The notes beneath the pieces are model-generated. The model saw nothing but the letters and a program-made list of their open reading frames with translations. It had not been told where the DNA came from and did not search any database. Below, one piece after another: positions 9,196-17,073 of a stretch of 64,000 nt of DNA. Position 1 is the first letter of the stretch; each line of letters begins with the position of its first letter. The position numbers and the translations under genes were made by a program. The DNA is from Desulfobulbus oligotrophicus (GTDB taxonomy: Bacteria; Desulfobacterota; Desulfobulbia; Desulfobulbales; Desulfobulbaceae): assembly GCF_016446285.1 (NCBI RefSeq), contig NZ_CP054140.1, forward strand, positions 1,097,501 to 1,161,500. The letters run 5' to 3'.

Positions 9196-10136
9196 CAGGT
9201 GATCCTGGTCTGTGGTTTGATGGGGGATCCATGCAGCCAGGTTTTAACGGGCATTCGTTTCTTGCCTTCCGGTTGAATGTCATGAATGCGCAGACAGTCT
9301 TCACCAGTAGCTATCAGCAGTCCCTGATTATCGGCGCGACAGATGGTGCCGGGTAACTCTGTGGCACGAACCAGCACTCTTTCCGGGGTAAAAAAACGGC
9401 AGCGTTTTCCCTGTATATAACCATAAGCAGACGGCCAGGGGTCCATGCCGCGGATCAGACAGTGCAGTTGCCGGGCAGACAGTGTCCAGTCGATATGTCC
9501 CATCTCTTTAGAGAGCATGGGGGCGTTGCTGGCCTTGCTGTGATCCTGGGGAGTACGGACAAGACGTCCCTTTTTGAGTTGGGCAAGAGCGTTTTCCAGA
9601 GTTTCCCCGCCTAACCGGGACAACCGGTGGAACAGCTCACCAGCGGTCTCCTGTGGCCCGATAGACACCGGTGCGGTCAACAGGATATCACCGGTATCCA
9701 TACCTTCATCCATCTGGATGATGGTGATACCGGTCTCGGTTTCTCCATTGATGACGGCCCACTGGATGGGAGCTGCGCCCCGGTAGCTTGGTAGGAGCGA
9801 ACCATGGACATTGATCGCGCCCAAGGGTGGCAGGTTCAGCACCGGAGCGGGCAGAATTTTGCCATAGGCAACCACAACAAGGAGATCAGGTGCCAGCTCC
9901 CGGAGTTGCTCAAAGAAATGCTCTGTGCGTATGGAGGCAGGCTGAAGGACCGGCAGGCCATGCTGTGTTGCCAGGGCCTTTATCGGCGGGGCACTGCTGA
10001 TTTTGCCGCGACCCTGCCTCTTGTCCGGTTGACAGACCACGGCCACAACCTGGTCTGTCCCGTCCAGGAGGGTCTGCAGTGAGGGCACCGCAAAATCAGG
10101 CGTGCCCATGAAGACGATACGTAAGGGAGGGCTCAT
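9195..10136 (-). CDS. fmt: methionyl-tRNA formyltransferase
   Basis: Formylates initiator Met-tRNA using 10-formyl-tetrahydrofolate. The 313-residue protein is full length. The N-terminus reads IVFMGTPDFAVPSLQTLL, and the catalytic core is visible as NVHGSLLPSYRGAAPIQWA with MDEGMDTGDIL (Asn, His and Asp of the active site). A C-terminal OB-like domain follows. The start overlaps the stop of def by 4 bases (ATGA) and the stop touches larC. The fmt/def pairing is one of the most conserved in bacteria and supports the call. Confidence 0.97.
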   Translation of the reverse strand: MSPPLRIVFMGTPDFAVPSLQTLLDGTDQVVAVVCQPDKRQGRGKISSAPPIKALATQHGLPVLQPASIRTEHFFEQLRELAPDLLVVVAYGKILPAPVLNLPPLGAINVHGSLLPSYRGAAPIQWAVINGETETGITIIQMDEGMDTGDILLTAPVSIGPQETAGELFHRLSRLGGETLENALAQLKKGRLVRTPQDHSKASNAPMLSKEMGHIDWTLSARQLHCLIRGMDPWPSAYGYIQGKRCRFFTPERVLVRATELPGTICRADNQGLLIATGEDCLRIHDIQPEGKKRMPVKTWLHGSPIKPQTRIT

Positions 10137-10642
10137 GCCTGTTCCTGAAGGATCTTTTTCAACTTTTTCTTGTAGAGGGCGCGTTTAAGCGGGCTGAGCC
10201 GATCTATGAACAGGGTGCCGAGCAGGTGGTCGACCTCATGCTGAATGATGCGGGCATAACGGTCTTCAGCCGTGAACTCCAGAGGGTTTCCCTGGATGTC
10301 CCGGGCCGTGACGAGAATTTTTTGAAAGCGTTTGACCCTGGCATAGCATTCGATCACACTCAGGCAGCCCTCATCATCAATGACACTGCCCTCGCCGTTT
10401 GTGATCACAGGGTTGACCAAGGTAATGTAGGCGCGCGGATCTTCCACTGTTGAACGATCCACGACAACGACCTGAAGCGGCACGCCTATCTGGTTGGCAG
10501 CCAGGCCCACGCCGGGAGCGGCATACATGGTTTCCGCCATGTCTGCAACCAGAGTCTGCAGTTCGTGATCAAATGCAGTTATTTCTTTTGCCTTTTCCCG
10601 AAGAATCGGATGCGGATGGGTAATAATCGTGCGAATGGCCAT
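10133..10642 (-). CDS. def: peptide deformylase
   Basis: Metalloenzyme that removes the N-formyl group from nascent proteins. The 169-residue protein has all three family motifs in order: GVGLAANQIG (residues about 45-54), EGCLS (metal-binding Cys) and QHEVDHLLG (the HExxH metal site). The N-terminus AIRTIITHPHPILREKAKEI is typical. It is first in an overlapping minus-strand operon def-fmt-larC. The Lys-rich C-terminal tail (ALYKKKLKKILQEQ) is common in this type. Confidence 0.97.
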   Translation of the reverse strand: MAIRTIITHPHPILREKAKEITAFDHELQTLVADMAETMYAAPGVGLAANQIGVPLQVVVVDRSTVEDPRAYITLVNPVITNGEGSVIDDEGCLSVIECYARVKRFQKILVTARDIQGNPLEFTAEDRYARIIQHEVDHLLGTLFIDRLSPLKRALYKKKLKKILQEQA

Positions 10643-10823
10643 GGTTTATGTTCCCTGGTAAGCTGACATCAGTGCACTGCTGTGCTATAATCGTGTGTTA
10701 TGTAATCAGTTTGTTATCGAAAGTAAAGATGCGCCGCTTTCCGGGGACACATCGGAGGAGTGGCCGCTTGTTTTTCGACCCTTTGTTGTGTAGGGTGCAG
10801 ACCGAATTTTTCCTGGACACGTT

Positions 10824-11687
10824 ATGATAGAAAAAGTTGACCTGAACGATGGACTGGCCCTGCTGCGCCAACCGGTTTTGCCCCTGGTGAGCATTGCTCA
10901 GTTTATATATCTGACCGGTGATTTCGCCTCGGTGGAGGAGGTGATCGCCGAATTCCCCGGAGATCTTGAGACCGGTTATACCTGCTACCCTGAGCCTGCT
11001 CAAGTGTTGGCACCCTATGCTGACCTGCTGGAGGAGTTCAGTGCCCTTAAAACCGGAGCAGCGCCGGGCACGCCGGTGATCGGTGTCGATAATCAACCCG
11101 TTGACGCCATGACCGCCACCACTGCCCTGGTGGCGCAGCGCATTCTCACCCGTGAACTGGAACAGATCAACAGCCTGCTGTGTGCACCCTGTGGATGTAC
11201 CCTGTGCTGTGTCGGCCCGACGCCTGACATGGTGCAACGTTATTTTGAGATCCCACTGGGGGCGGAGGAAACAGCATTTTTCCCGATAAACAGGATCGAT
11301 TCGGCCGACTCCAGAGCTCGAAAGATTGATCATGAGCCGCCGTTGCAGGTGGAGGGCAGAGATTTTTTTATGAGACCGGACCCGGTGCTGGTTCATTGGC
11401 AACCGGGTTGGAGTCTGGTGTTACCCACCGGAAGCCGATGCCCTAACCTGGAGGATGAAGGGCGATGCCGGATCTACATCGACAGGCCGCAGGTCTGCCG
11501 CCGGCCGCAGATTTTCCCGTATATTATCGAACCGGTCGAGGAGGGCGTGCAGCCGCCTGCTTTTCGTCTTCGTCAGAGTTTGCTGGCGGTTGTTGATTGT
11601 CCGTATGTACAGCTGCTCCGGGATGAGATAGCTGCCTATGCAGCGGCCTGTGAACTGGAGATGCTGTTTCGTCAGAACAAGGCATGA
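10824..11687 (+). CDS. YkgJ-type cysteine-cluster protein
   Basis: Protein of 287 residues with a cysteine cluster that could bind zinc or an Fe-S cluster. The cysteines lie in CAPCGCTLCC (about residues 114-123) and in CPNLEDEGRCRIYIDRPQVC, the spacing known from the YkgJ/UPF0153 group. The N-terminal 110 residues are less conserved. No membrane segment is seen. The function of the family is unknown; an oxidoreductase or metal-handling role is guesswork. It is divergent from def. The start codon has only a weak ribosome-binding site, so the N-terminus is less certain than the rest. Confidence 0.75.
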   Translation: MIEKVDLNDGLALLRQPVLPLVSIAQFIYLTGDFASVEEVIAEFPGDLETGYTCYPEPAQVLAPYADLLEEFSALKTGAAPGTPVIGVDNQPVDAMTATTALVAQRILTRELEQINSLLCAPCGCTLCCVGPTPDMVQRYFEIPLGAEETAFFPINRIDSADSRARKIDHEPPLQVEGRDFFMRPDPVLVHWQPGWSLVLPTGSRCPNLEDEGRCRIYIDRPQVCRRPQIFPYIIEPVEEGVQPPAFRLRQSLLAVVDCPYVQLLRDEIAAYAAACELEMLFRQNKA

Positions 11688-11817
11688 TCAGCCGTTACGC
11701 TCCAGCCGCATGTATGTACGAAAAAATGCAGAGCCGATATGCTTGTCCGTACAGTATCTGTACACCGTGTTTTTGTCTTTCTGATTCAATAACTGTGCAC
11801 CTTGGTTAACTGCACCC

Positions 11818-12429
11818 ATGAATACTTCCGCACTTCTGTACATTGTCGGCTCGTATCTGATCGGAGCCATTCCTTTTGGGCTGCTTCTTTCCAGAGGAAG
11901 CGGTATTGATATCCGTTCTGCAGGCAGTAAAAATATCGGTGCAACAAACGTTGCCCGCCTGCTGGGTAAAAAAACAGGGGCATTGACCCTGGGATGCGAT
12001 ATATTAAAGGGCTTCCTGCCCATGTGGATCATCACCCTGCTGGTACAGGGCCAGTCCGGATATGAGGTGATTTTAGGGAGTTGCGGGGCGGCTCTGGTCT
12101 CTGGACATATGTTTTCGGTCTATCTGCGTTTTAAAGGCGGCAAGGGGGTTGCCACTGCTCTGGGTATCTTCTTGTATCTGGCGCCGGTCGCAGTTTTAGG
12201 CTGTATCACGGTGTTTGCCTGCTGTGTCGCCCTGTCCGGGTTTGTCTCTCTGGGATCACTGCTGGGCTCACTGTCCATGCTGCTGTGGCTGGCGCTACTC
12301 AAAGCGCCGGGCTGGAAGCTGTGGCTGGCTGCATTTATCGTGCTGATGATCTGGCTGAAGCATTGGCAGAATATCGGCAGGTTGTTCAGCGGTACTGAGA
12401 AGAGCTGGCGAAAAAGGGACGAGCCATGA
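11818..12429 (+). CDS. plsY: acyl-phosphate:glycerol-3-phosphate acyltransferase
   Basis: Inner-membrane enzyme that transfers the acyl group from acyl-phosphate to glycerol-3-phosphate, the first step of phospholipid synthesis. At 203 residues it has the usual length and several membrane helices. The family loops are visible: GSYLIGAIPFGLL, the RSAGSKNIGATNVARLLGKK loop (acyl-phosphate and G3P site) and RFKGGKGVATALG. The downstream J-domain gene overlaps by 4 bases (ATGA). No clear ribosome-binding site precedes the ATG at 11818, but the N-terminal sequence fits the family. Confidence 0.95.
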   Translation: MNTSALLYIVGSYLIGAIPFGLLLSRGSGIDIRSAGSKNIGATNVARLLGKKTGALTLGCDILKGFLPMWIITLLVQGQSGYEVILGSCGAALVSGHMFSVYLRFKGGKGVATALGIFLYLAPVAVLGCITVFACCVALSGFVSLGSLLGSLSMLLWLALLKAPGWKLWLAAFIVLMIWLKHWQNIGRLFSGTEKSWRKRDEP

Positions 12430-12764
12430 ATGCCAAACAGTGGCAGGCTATTGAAAGGGCGAGAAAAGTGCTTGGGCTCGGTGAAAGTGCAACCCTGGCC
12501 GAGATTAAGCGCAACTACCGGCGGCTCAGTAAACTCCACCACCCGGATACCGCAGAAATCGAGACAGCCAGAGACAGCGACACGATGTACCGGATCACTG
12601 CTGCCTATGAGCTGCTGCTGCAGTATTGCAGTGAGTACCGATTTCCCCTGCATCGCGAAGAGGAAGAACAGGATGCCTTGGATATGTACGACCCCGAGGA
12701 CTGGTGGCGGGCCCGTTTCGGCCGGGATCCGGTGTGGAACGGGAAAAAGAAACGCAATCGCTGA
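12426..12764 (+). CDS. J-domain protein
   Basis: Small DnaJ-like co-chaperone of 112 residues. A J domain occupies residues 10-70: RARKVLGLGESATLAEIKR, YRRLSKLHHPD with the essential HPD, then ITAAYELLLQYC. The rest is an acidic/aromatic tail (EEEEQDALDMYDPEDWWRARFG) ending in a basic KKKRNR. No Gly/Phe-rich, zinc-finger or substrate domain follows, so it is not DnaJ itself but a dedicated J protein that would stimulate an Hsp70 for an unknown client. It is translationally coupled to plsY. Confidence 0.85.
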   Translation: MNAKQWQAIERARKVLGLGESATLAEIKRNYRRLSKLHHPDTAEIETARDSDTMYRITAAYELLLQYCSEYRFPLHREEEEQDALDMYDPEDWWRARFGRDPVWNGKKKRNR

Positions 12765-12849
12765 TGGCATGAACGACTGGTCACTTACTGCTTACTCTGA
12801 CGATCTGTAAAAATATACACGATTTATTATCCCAGGCAAGGAGCACAGG

Positions 12850-13722
12850 ATGCAGATTCCTCAACTGATACACAATCGGAGTCCGTTCGTTTCCTTAGAA
12901 TTCTTTCCGCCCAAAAAGCAGGAACAGTGGCCGGCCTTTTTAGAGGCCGCCGGGGAACTGGGCCGGCTGCAGCCCCTGTTTGTTTCCGTGACATACGGAG
13001 CCGGTGGCTCTACCCAGTCGAATACCCTGGAGATCTGCGAGCAGTTAATCCGTACCTGCGGGTTTGAGGTCATGCCTCACCTCACCGGTGTGACGGCTGA
13101 TACCGGCAAGATCGACGGTTTCCTGACCGCTGTCAAGGCCCTGGGCATTGACAATGTCTTGGCCCTGCGCGGTGATCGGCCCACCGGGTACAGCGGAACA
13201 GATGCCGAACTGTTCGCCGCCTTTCCGCATGCTGCAGACCTGGTGGCCTATATTCGGCGGCATCATCCGGAGTTGGCTATTGGGGTGGCCGGGTTTCCCG
13301 AGGCTCATGCGGAGGCTCGTTCCATTGCCGAAGATCTGACGGTCATGTGCCAAAAGGTGGAGTGCGGCGCTGATTTTGTCATCACCCAGCTGTACTTTGA
13401 TAACCGGGTCTACTTTGACTACGTGGAACGTCTGCGGGCCCTTGGTATTACCGTCCCGGTGATACCCGGGATCCTGCCTGTCCGAAACCTGACATCACTG
13501 CGCTTTGTCCTTGAGATGTGCAATGCCCGCATACCCGGCCGTCTGATTAATGCCCTGACCAGCGCACATGAAGAGGGAGGTGCTGATGCTGTGTATGAAA
13601 TCGGGGTGGCCTATGCCCGTGAACAGATCAAAGGTCTTCTTGATGGCGGTGCGCCGGGAGTCCATCTGTACACCTTGAACCAGGCTGACATGTGTCTGGC
13701 GGTTATGGACGGACTGCTGTAG
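12850..13722 (+). CDS. metF: 5,10-methylenetetrahydrofolate reductase
   Basis: Flavoenzyme that reduces methylene-THF to methyl-THF, the methyl donor for methionine and, in sulfate reducers, a step of the Wood-Ljungdahl methyl branch. The 290-residue single domain matches bacterial MetF: SLEFFPPKKQEQW, VSVTYGAGGSTQ, MPHLTGVTAD, NVLALRGDRP, GVAGFPEAH and DFVITQLYFDN are all present. AAGGAG lies 9 bases before the ATG. Its last 20 bases overlap the convergent MATE gene. Homocysteine synthesis genes lie 6 kb away, which fits a shared methionine role. Confidence 0.96.
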   Translation: MQIPQLIHNRSPFVSLEFFPPKKQEQWPAFLEAAGELGRLQPLFVSVTYGAGGSTQSNTLEICEQLIRTCGFEVMPHLTGVTADTGKIDGFLTAVKALGIDNVLALRGDRPTGYSGTDAELFAAFPHAADLVAYIRRHHPELAIGVAGFPEAHAEARSIAEDLTVMCQKVECGADFVITQLYFDNRVYFDYVERLRALGITVPVIPGILPVRNLTSLRFVLEMCNARIPGRLINALTSAHEEGGADAVYEIGVAYAREQIKGLLDGGAPGVHLYTLNQADMCLAVMDGLL

Positions 13723-15088
13723 CCGCCGATCCGGTCAACCGACGCAACATCACCCGTACCCGGAGACTAAGCAGTATTGCCGCAGCTGACAGAGCGCAGA
13801 TCAGTCCGATCCAGAATCCCTGCGGGCCCGGTTCCATGCCCCCCAGCCGCACCAATCCAAAACCATATCCCAGCGGCAGACCAATCCCCCAATAGGACAG
13901 CAGTATCAGCAGTAACGGAATGCGTGTATCCTTACAACCGCGGAGTATGCCGCTGCAGTTGACCTGCATTGCATCCGGCAGTTGAAAGATGGCCGCATAG
14001 ATTAGAAGTATGGCGGCCAGTCCCTGGACAGCCGGGTCAGTTGTATATAGTAGTGCGATTTTATCAGAAAAAGTTGATATGATCAGACAGGTGCAGACTG
14101 ATCCGGTCAGGGACAGGACAAGACCGGTCCGCACAACCCGTCGCAGTCTGGTTGCGCGTCTTCGACCGATTGTGAAGCCGACACGAACGGTGAGCGCCAT
14201 GCCCAGACTGTAGGGGAGCATGTAGAGCTGTGAGGTGAAGTTGAGGGCAATCTGATGGGCCGCCACCACCTCGGCGCCAAGTTTGGCAATGAACAGGGCA
14301 ATGATGGTAAAGATCGAGCATTCAACGAACAGGGTGAGACCCAACGGTATCCCCAGCTTGAGAAAGGGTGCCAGGTCACTGGTAAGACGCGTGGGTGCGG
14401 TTGATTTTGAAAAGAGATGCGCAGTGCCCCGGATGTTACTTCGGCTGAGGACCACAGCCATGACAAGCAGCATGACCAGGATCGAGAATGAAGTGGCCCA
14501 GCCGCAACCGGCTCCTCCAAGGGCAGGCAGGCCGAGTTTACCGTAAATCAGGAGATAGTTGGTCACGATATTGACCGCGAGACCGATAAAACCGGCAATC
14601 ATCGACAGTCTGGGCCTGGCCAGGCCGTCACCTCCTCCTTTGAGAGCAAAGAAGAGCCCGCCACACGGCAGCCCCCAGGAGATACCAAACAGGTAGCGGT
14701 CGGTGATGAGGATGACTTCAGGCTCAACTCCCATCCAGACCATGAGCGGTTGCATTCCCCACAGGAGCGGCATAAAGGCTGCTCCTGTGATACAACCAAT
14801 GACCATGCCCTGGCGCATGGCCCGGTGGATCGCCCGACTGTCGCCGCGGCCGTGGGCCTGAGCCACCAGCGGTGTCACCGCATTCAACAGACCGATAAGA
14901 AAGAGATACACAGGAAAGAAGATGGAAGAGCCCACCGCCACTGCGGCCAGATCAACGGAGCTATACCGTCCGGCCATGACTGTATCAACGAACCCCATGG
15001 CGGTTTGCGACCATTGGGCCAGGACAAGTGGACCGGTCAGACGGAGCAGGACACCGGCTTCGTGGAGATGAAGGCGTGTTGGGTTCAC
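13703..15088 (-). CDS. MATE family efflux transporter (NorM-like)
   Basis: Inner-membrane cation-coupled exporter of drugs or metabolites. The 461-residue product has about 12 hydrophobic helices in two halves, with the family pattern LTGPLVLAQWSQTAMGFVDTVMAGRY in the first half (Gln and Asp in TM1) and VAAHQIALNFTSQLYMLPYS in the second. PLVAQAHGRG marks the first inter-helix loop. It is convergent with metF, overlapping it by 20 bases, with a 286-base gap upstream that holds nothing recognisable. The substrate cannot be told. Confidence 0.9.
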   Translation of the reverse strand: MNPTRLHLHEAGVLLRLTGPLVLAQWSQTAMGFVDTVMAGRYSSVDLAAVAVGSSIFFPVYLFLIGLLNAVTPLVAQAHGRGDSRAIHRAMRQGMVIGCITGAAFMPLLWGMQPLMVWMGVEPEVILITDRYLFGISWGLPCGGLFFALKGGGDGLARPRLSMIAGFIGLAVNIVTNYLLIYGKLGLPALGGAGCGWATSFSILVMLLVMAVVLSRSNIRGTAHLFSKSTAPTRLTSDLAPFLKLGIPLGLTLFVECSIFTIIALFIAKLGAEVVAAHQIALNFTSQLYMLPYSLGMALTVRVGFTIGRRRATRLRRVVRTGLVLSLTGSVCTCLIISTFSDKIALLYTTDPAVQGLAAILLIYAAIFQLPDAMQVNCSGILRGCKDTRIPLLLILLSYWGIGLPLGYGFGLVRLGGMEPGPQGFWIGLICALSAAAILLSLRVRVMLRRLTGSAATAVRP

Positions 15089-15374
15089 AGAGGCGTTGAT
15101 TAACCGGGTTGCAGGTGTGTGGGTTGGTGAAAAGAGTGGCCTTCTCTTTACCCGGCAGAGAAAGATGTGGCAAGAGGGGAAACGTTTGTGCAGATGTGGA
15201 GTGCTGTACAGTCTCTCTTGCAGCAGTGATTGACAACAACGATCTTGCCGATGTTCTGCCCTGCCGGTGATGGCCGTGCGTGGAAGAGCCTGTTGTCTCG
15301 CAAGAGGTGTAAAGAACAGAGATGACGGTGATCCTGTCCTGTCCTGCTCTGTCCCTGTCTGGCCGCGAGTTGTT

Positions 15375-16892
15375 TCAGGCGGACAGATGCCGCGTCTGTC
15401 TTCTGGTCAGAGATTCACCGAGTGTTCGCCGGGTGGCAGGGAGTTTCGTGACATGGGTCAGCACGGTCTGCGGCAGTGACCTTCCCTGAATGGTCAGGAC
15501 GTCTGCTGCCAGACTGTTGGCCACTTCTCTTGCATCCATACCCCTGACTTCCACCAGATAACCGAACAGCAGCTCGCAGAGTCGCGGCAGACCAATCTGC
15601 CAGGTTGCTCTGGTCTGCAGAAAGAGCCAGCGGGAAAAGTCATAAAAGCCATTGAAGACATCACCATCCTGCCAGAGCAGGGGGGCGGTGCGACGAAAAT
15701 TTCCACTGTTGTATACCAGATCCCAGAATCGGGCCAACCGTTTCATGGCCTGCATCTGGTTGAAACTGATCTGATTGTTGCTGAGAATCTCGTAGGGTGG
15801 CTCAGGTGAGTAGACCATGCCATGCACCTGATCGTGACGGTTAATGGCTGTTCCAGAGAGTTTTTTAAGTATACCGATCTGGATCTCGCCACCGGTCAGG
15901 TTCACCAGGGTGTTGAGATTGTCACCGAACTGCTTTAAGGATTCGCCGGGCAGGCCGACAATGAGGTCAACATGCAGGTGAGCTGCGGTCTTTTGTTCGA
16001 GAAAGTCCAGATTCTCCCGGATACGATGAAAATCAAGCCGCCTGTTGATATTGGCCGCTGTTTGCGGGTGCAGGGTCTGGATGCCGACCTCCAGTTGCAG
16101 TGTTCCTGCCGGGAACCGGGTCAGCCGTTCTTTAATGGATTCCGGGAAATGATCGGGGATAACCTCGAAGTGGGCATGAAAAGGCGGCTTCTGGGCCAGA
16201 AAAAAATCAAGGATACGGCCCGCTGTGGCTGGATTGGCATTAAAGGTGCGGTCAACAAACTTGAAAGTCCGTGCCCCCCGCTGCCACAGACGATCCAGGG
16301 CATCTAAGAAGCGGTCAGTTTCAAAGGGCCGCACGCGGTGATCAATGGAGGAGAGGCAGAATTCACAGCAAAAGGGGCAGCCACGGGAGGCCTCAACATA
16401 GATGAGTCGGTGAGCCAGATCCTCTTCGGTATACAGTTCGTAAGGGAGTATGAGCGTGTCCACATCCACAGATCCTGCCGGGATGATCCGCTGTGTTGGC
16501 AGTGAGCCAGTGAGCAGCGCCTGACACAGTTCAGAAAAACTGTGCTCCCCTTCGCCCTGAACAAGGTAGTCAGCCTCGCTGAAGTCGACCCGGAACGGCT
16601 GATGGCTGACCTCCGGGCCACCAAGCACAACAACTGTCTGCGGGGCCACCCGTTTGAGTATCCTCACCAGCTGTCGCACCTGGACAGCATTCCAGATGTA
16701 CACACCAATACCAACAACCCTGGGCGCTGACTGCAGAATCTGTTCAGCAATGTCAGCGGTGTGATCGGTCAGGCAGTACTCCTGTACCTGTGCCTGTGAT
16801 TGTAACTCACCCAGATTGGCATGGAGCCAGCGAAGACCAAGGCTGGCATGAATGTATCGGGCATTGATGGTGGTCAGGATGATGGCGGGCAT
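15375..16892 (-). CDS. B12-binding domain radical SAM protein (DUF4080-like)
   Basis: Radical SAM enzyme of 505 residues. Residues 1-130 form a cobalamin-binding-like Rossmann domain (IILTTINARYIHASLGLRWL; later VVVLGGPEVSH). The radical SAM core follows with the cluster motif CPFCCEFC (CxxxCxxC) in YVEASRGCPFCCEFCLSS. LHVDLIVGLPGES and QLEVGIQTLHPQT are typical core segments. The C-terminal part resembles DUF4080, common in this architecture. The reaction is unknown. I start it at 16892 (MPAIILTTINARY) because the family usually begins there, but no good ribosome-binding site is visible and upstream codons stay open to 17234, overlapping acnA. Confidence 0.85.
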   Translation of the reverse strand: MPAIILTTINARYIHASLGLRWLHANLGELQSQAQVQEYCLTDHTADIAEQILQSAPRVVGIGVYIWNAVQVRQLVRILKRVAPQTVVVLGGPEVSHQPFRVDFSEADYLVQGEGEHSFSELCQALLTGSLPTQRIIPAGSVDVDTLILPYELYTEEDLAHRLIYVEASRGCPFCCEFCLSSIDHRVRPFETDRFLDALDRLWQRGARTFKFVDRTFNANPATAGRILDFFLAQKPPFHAHFEVIPDHFPESIKERLTRFPAGTLQLEVGIQTLHPQTAANINRRLDFHRIRENLDFLEQKTAAHLHVDLIVGLPGESLKQFGDNLNTLVNLTGGEIQIGILKKLSGTAINRHDQVHGMVYSPEPPYEILSNNQISFNQMQAMKRLARFWDLVYNSGNFRRTAPLLWQDGDVFNGFYDFSRWLFLQTRATWQIGLPRLCELLFGYLVEVRGMDAREVANSLAADVLTIQGRSLPQTVLTHVTKLPATRRTLGESLTRRQTRHLSA

Positions 16893-17073
16893 GGGAGCTG
16901 GTGGTACAGAAAGAGAACATGGTTTGTTGATCCGGCAGAGATGCGATGTCCGGTCGGGCTGCCCGTTTGTTGATTCCGGCCTGGAGGGGGCAACAGTCTT
17001 CTGTGCTGCCAATTGCCGATACTTCTTCTTTCCGGCTTTTTGGCGGTCTGTTCCAGTAGGCAACAGCCGGGTG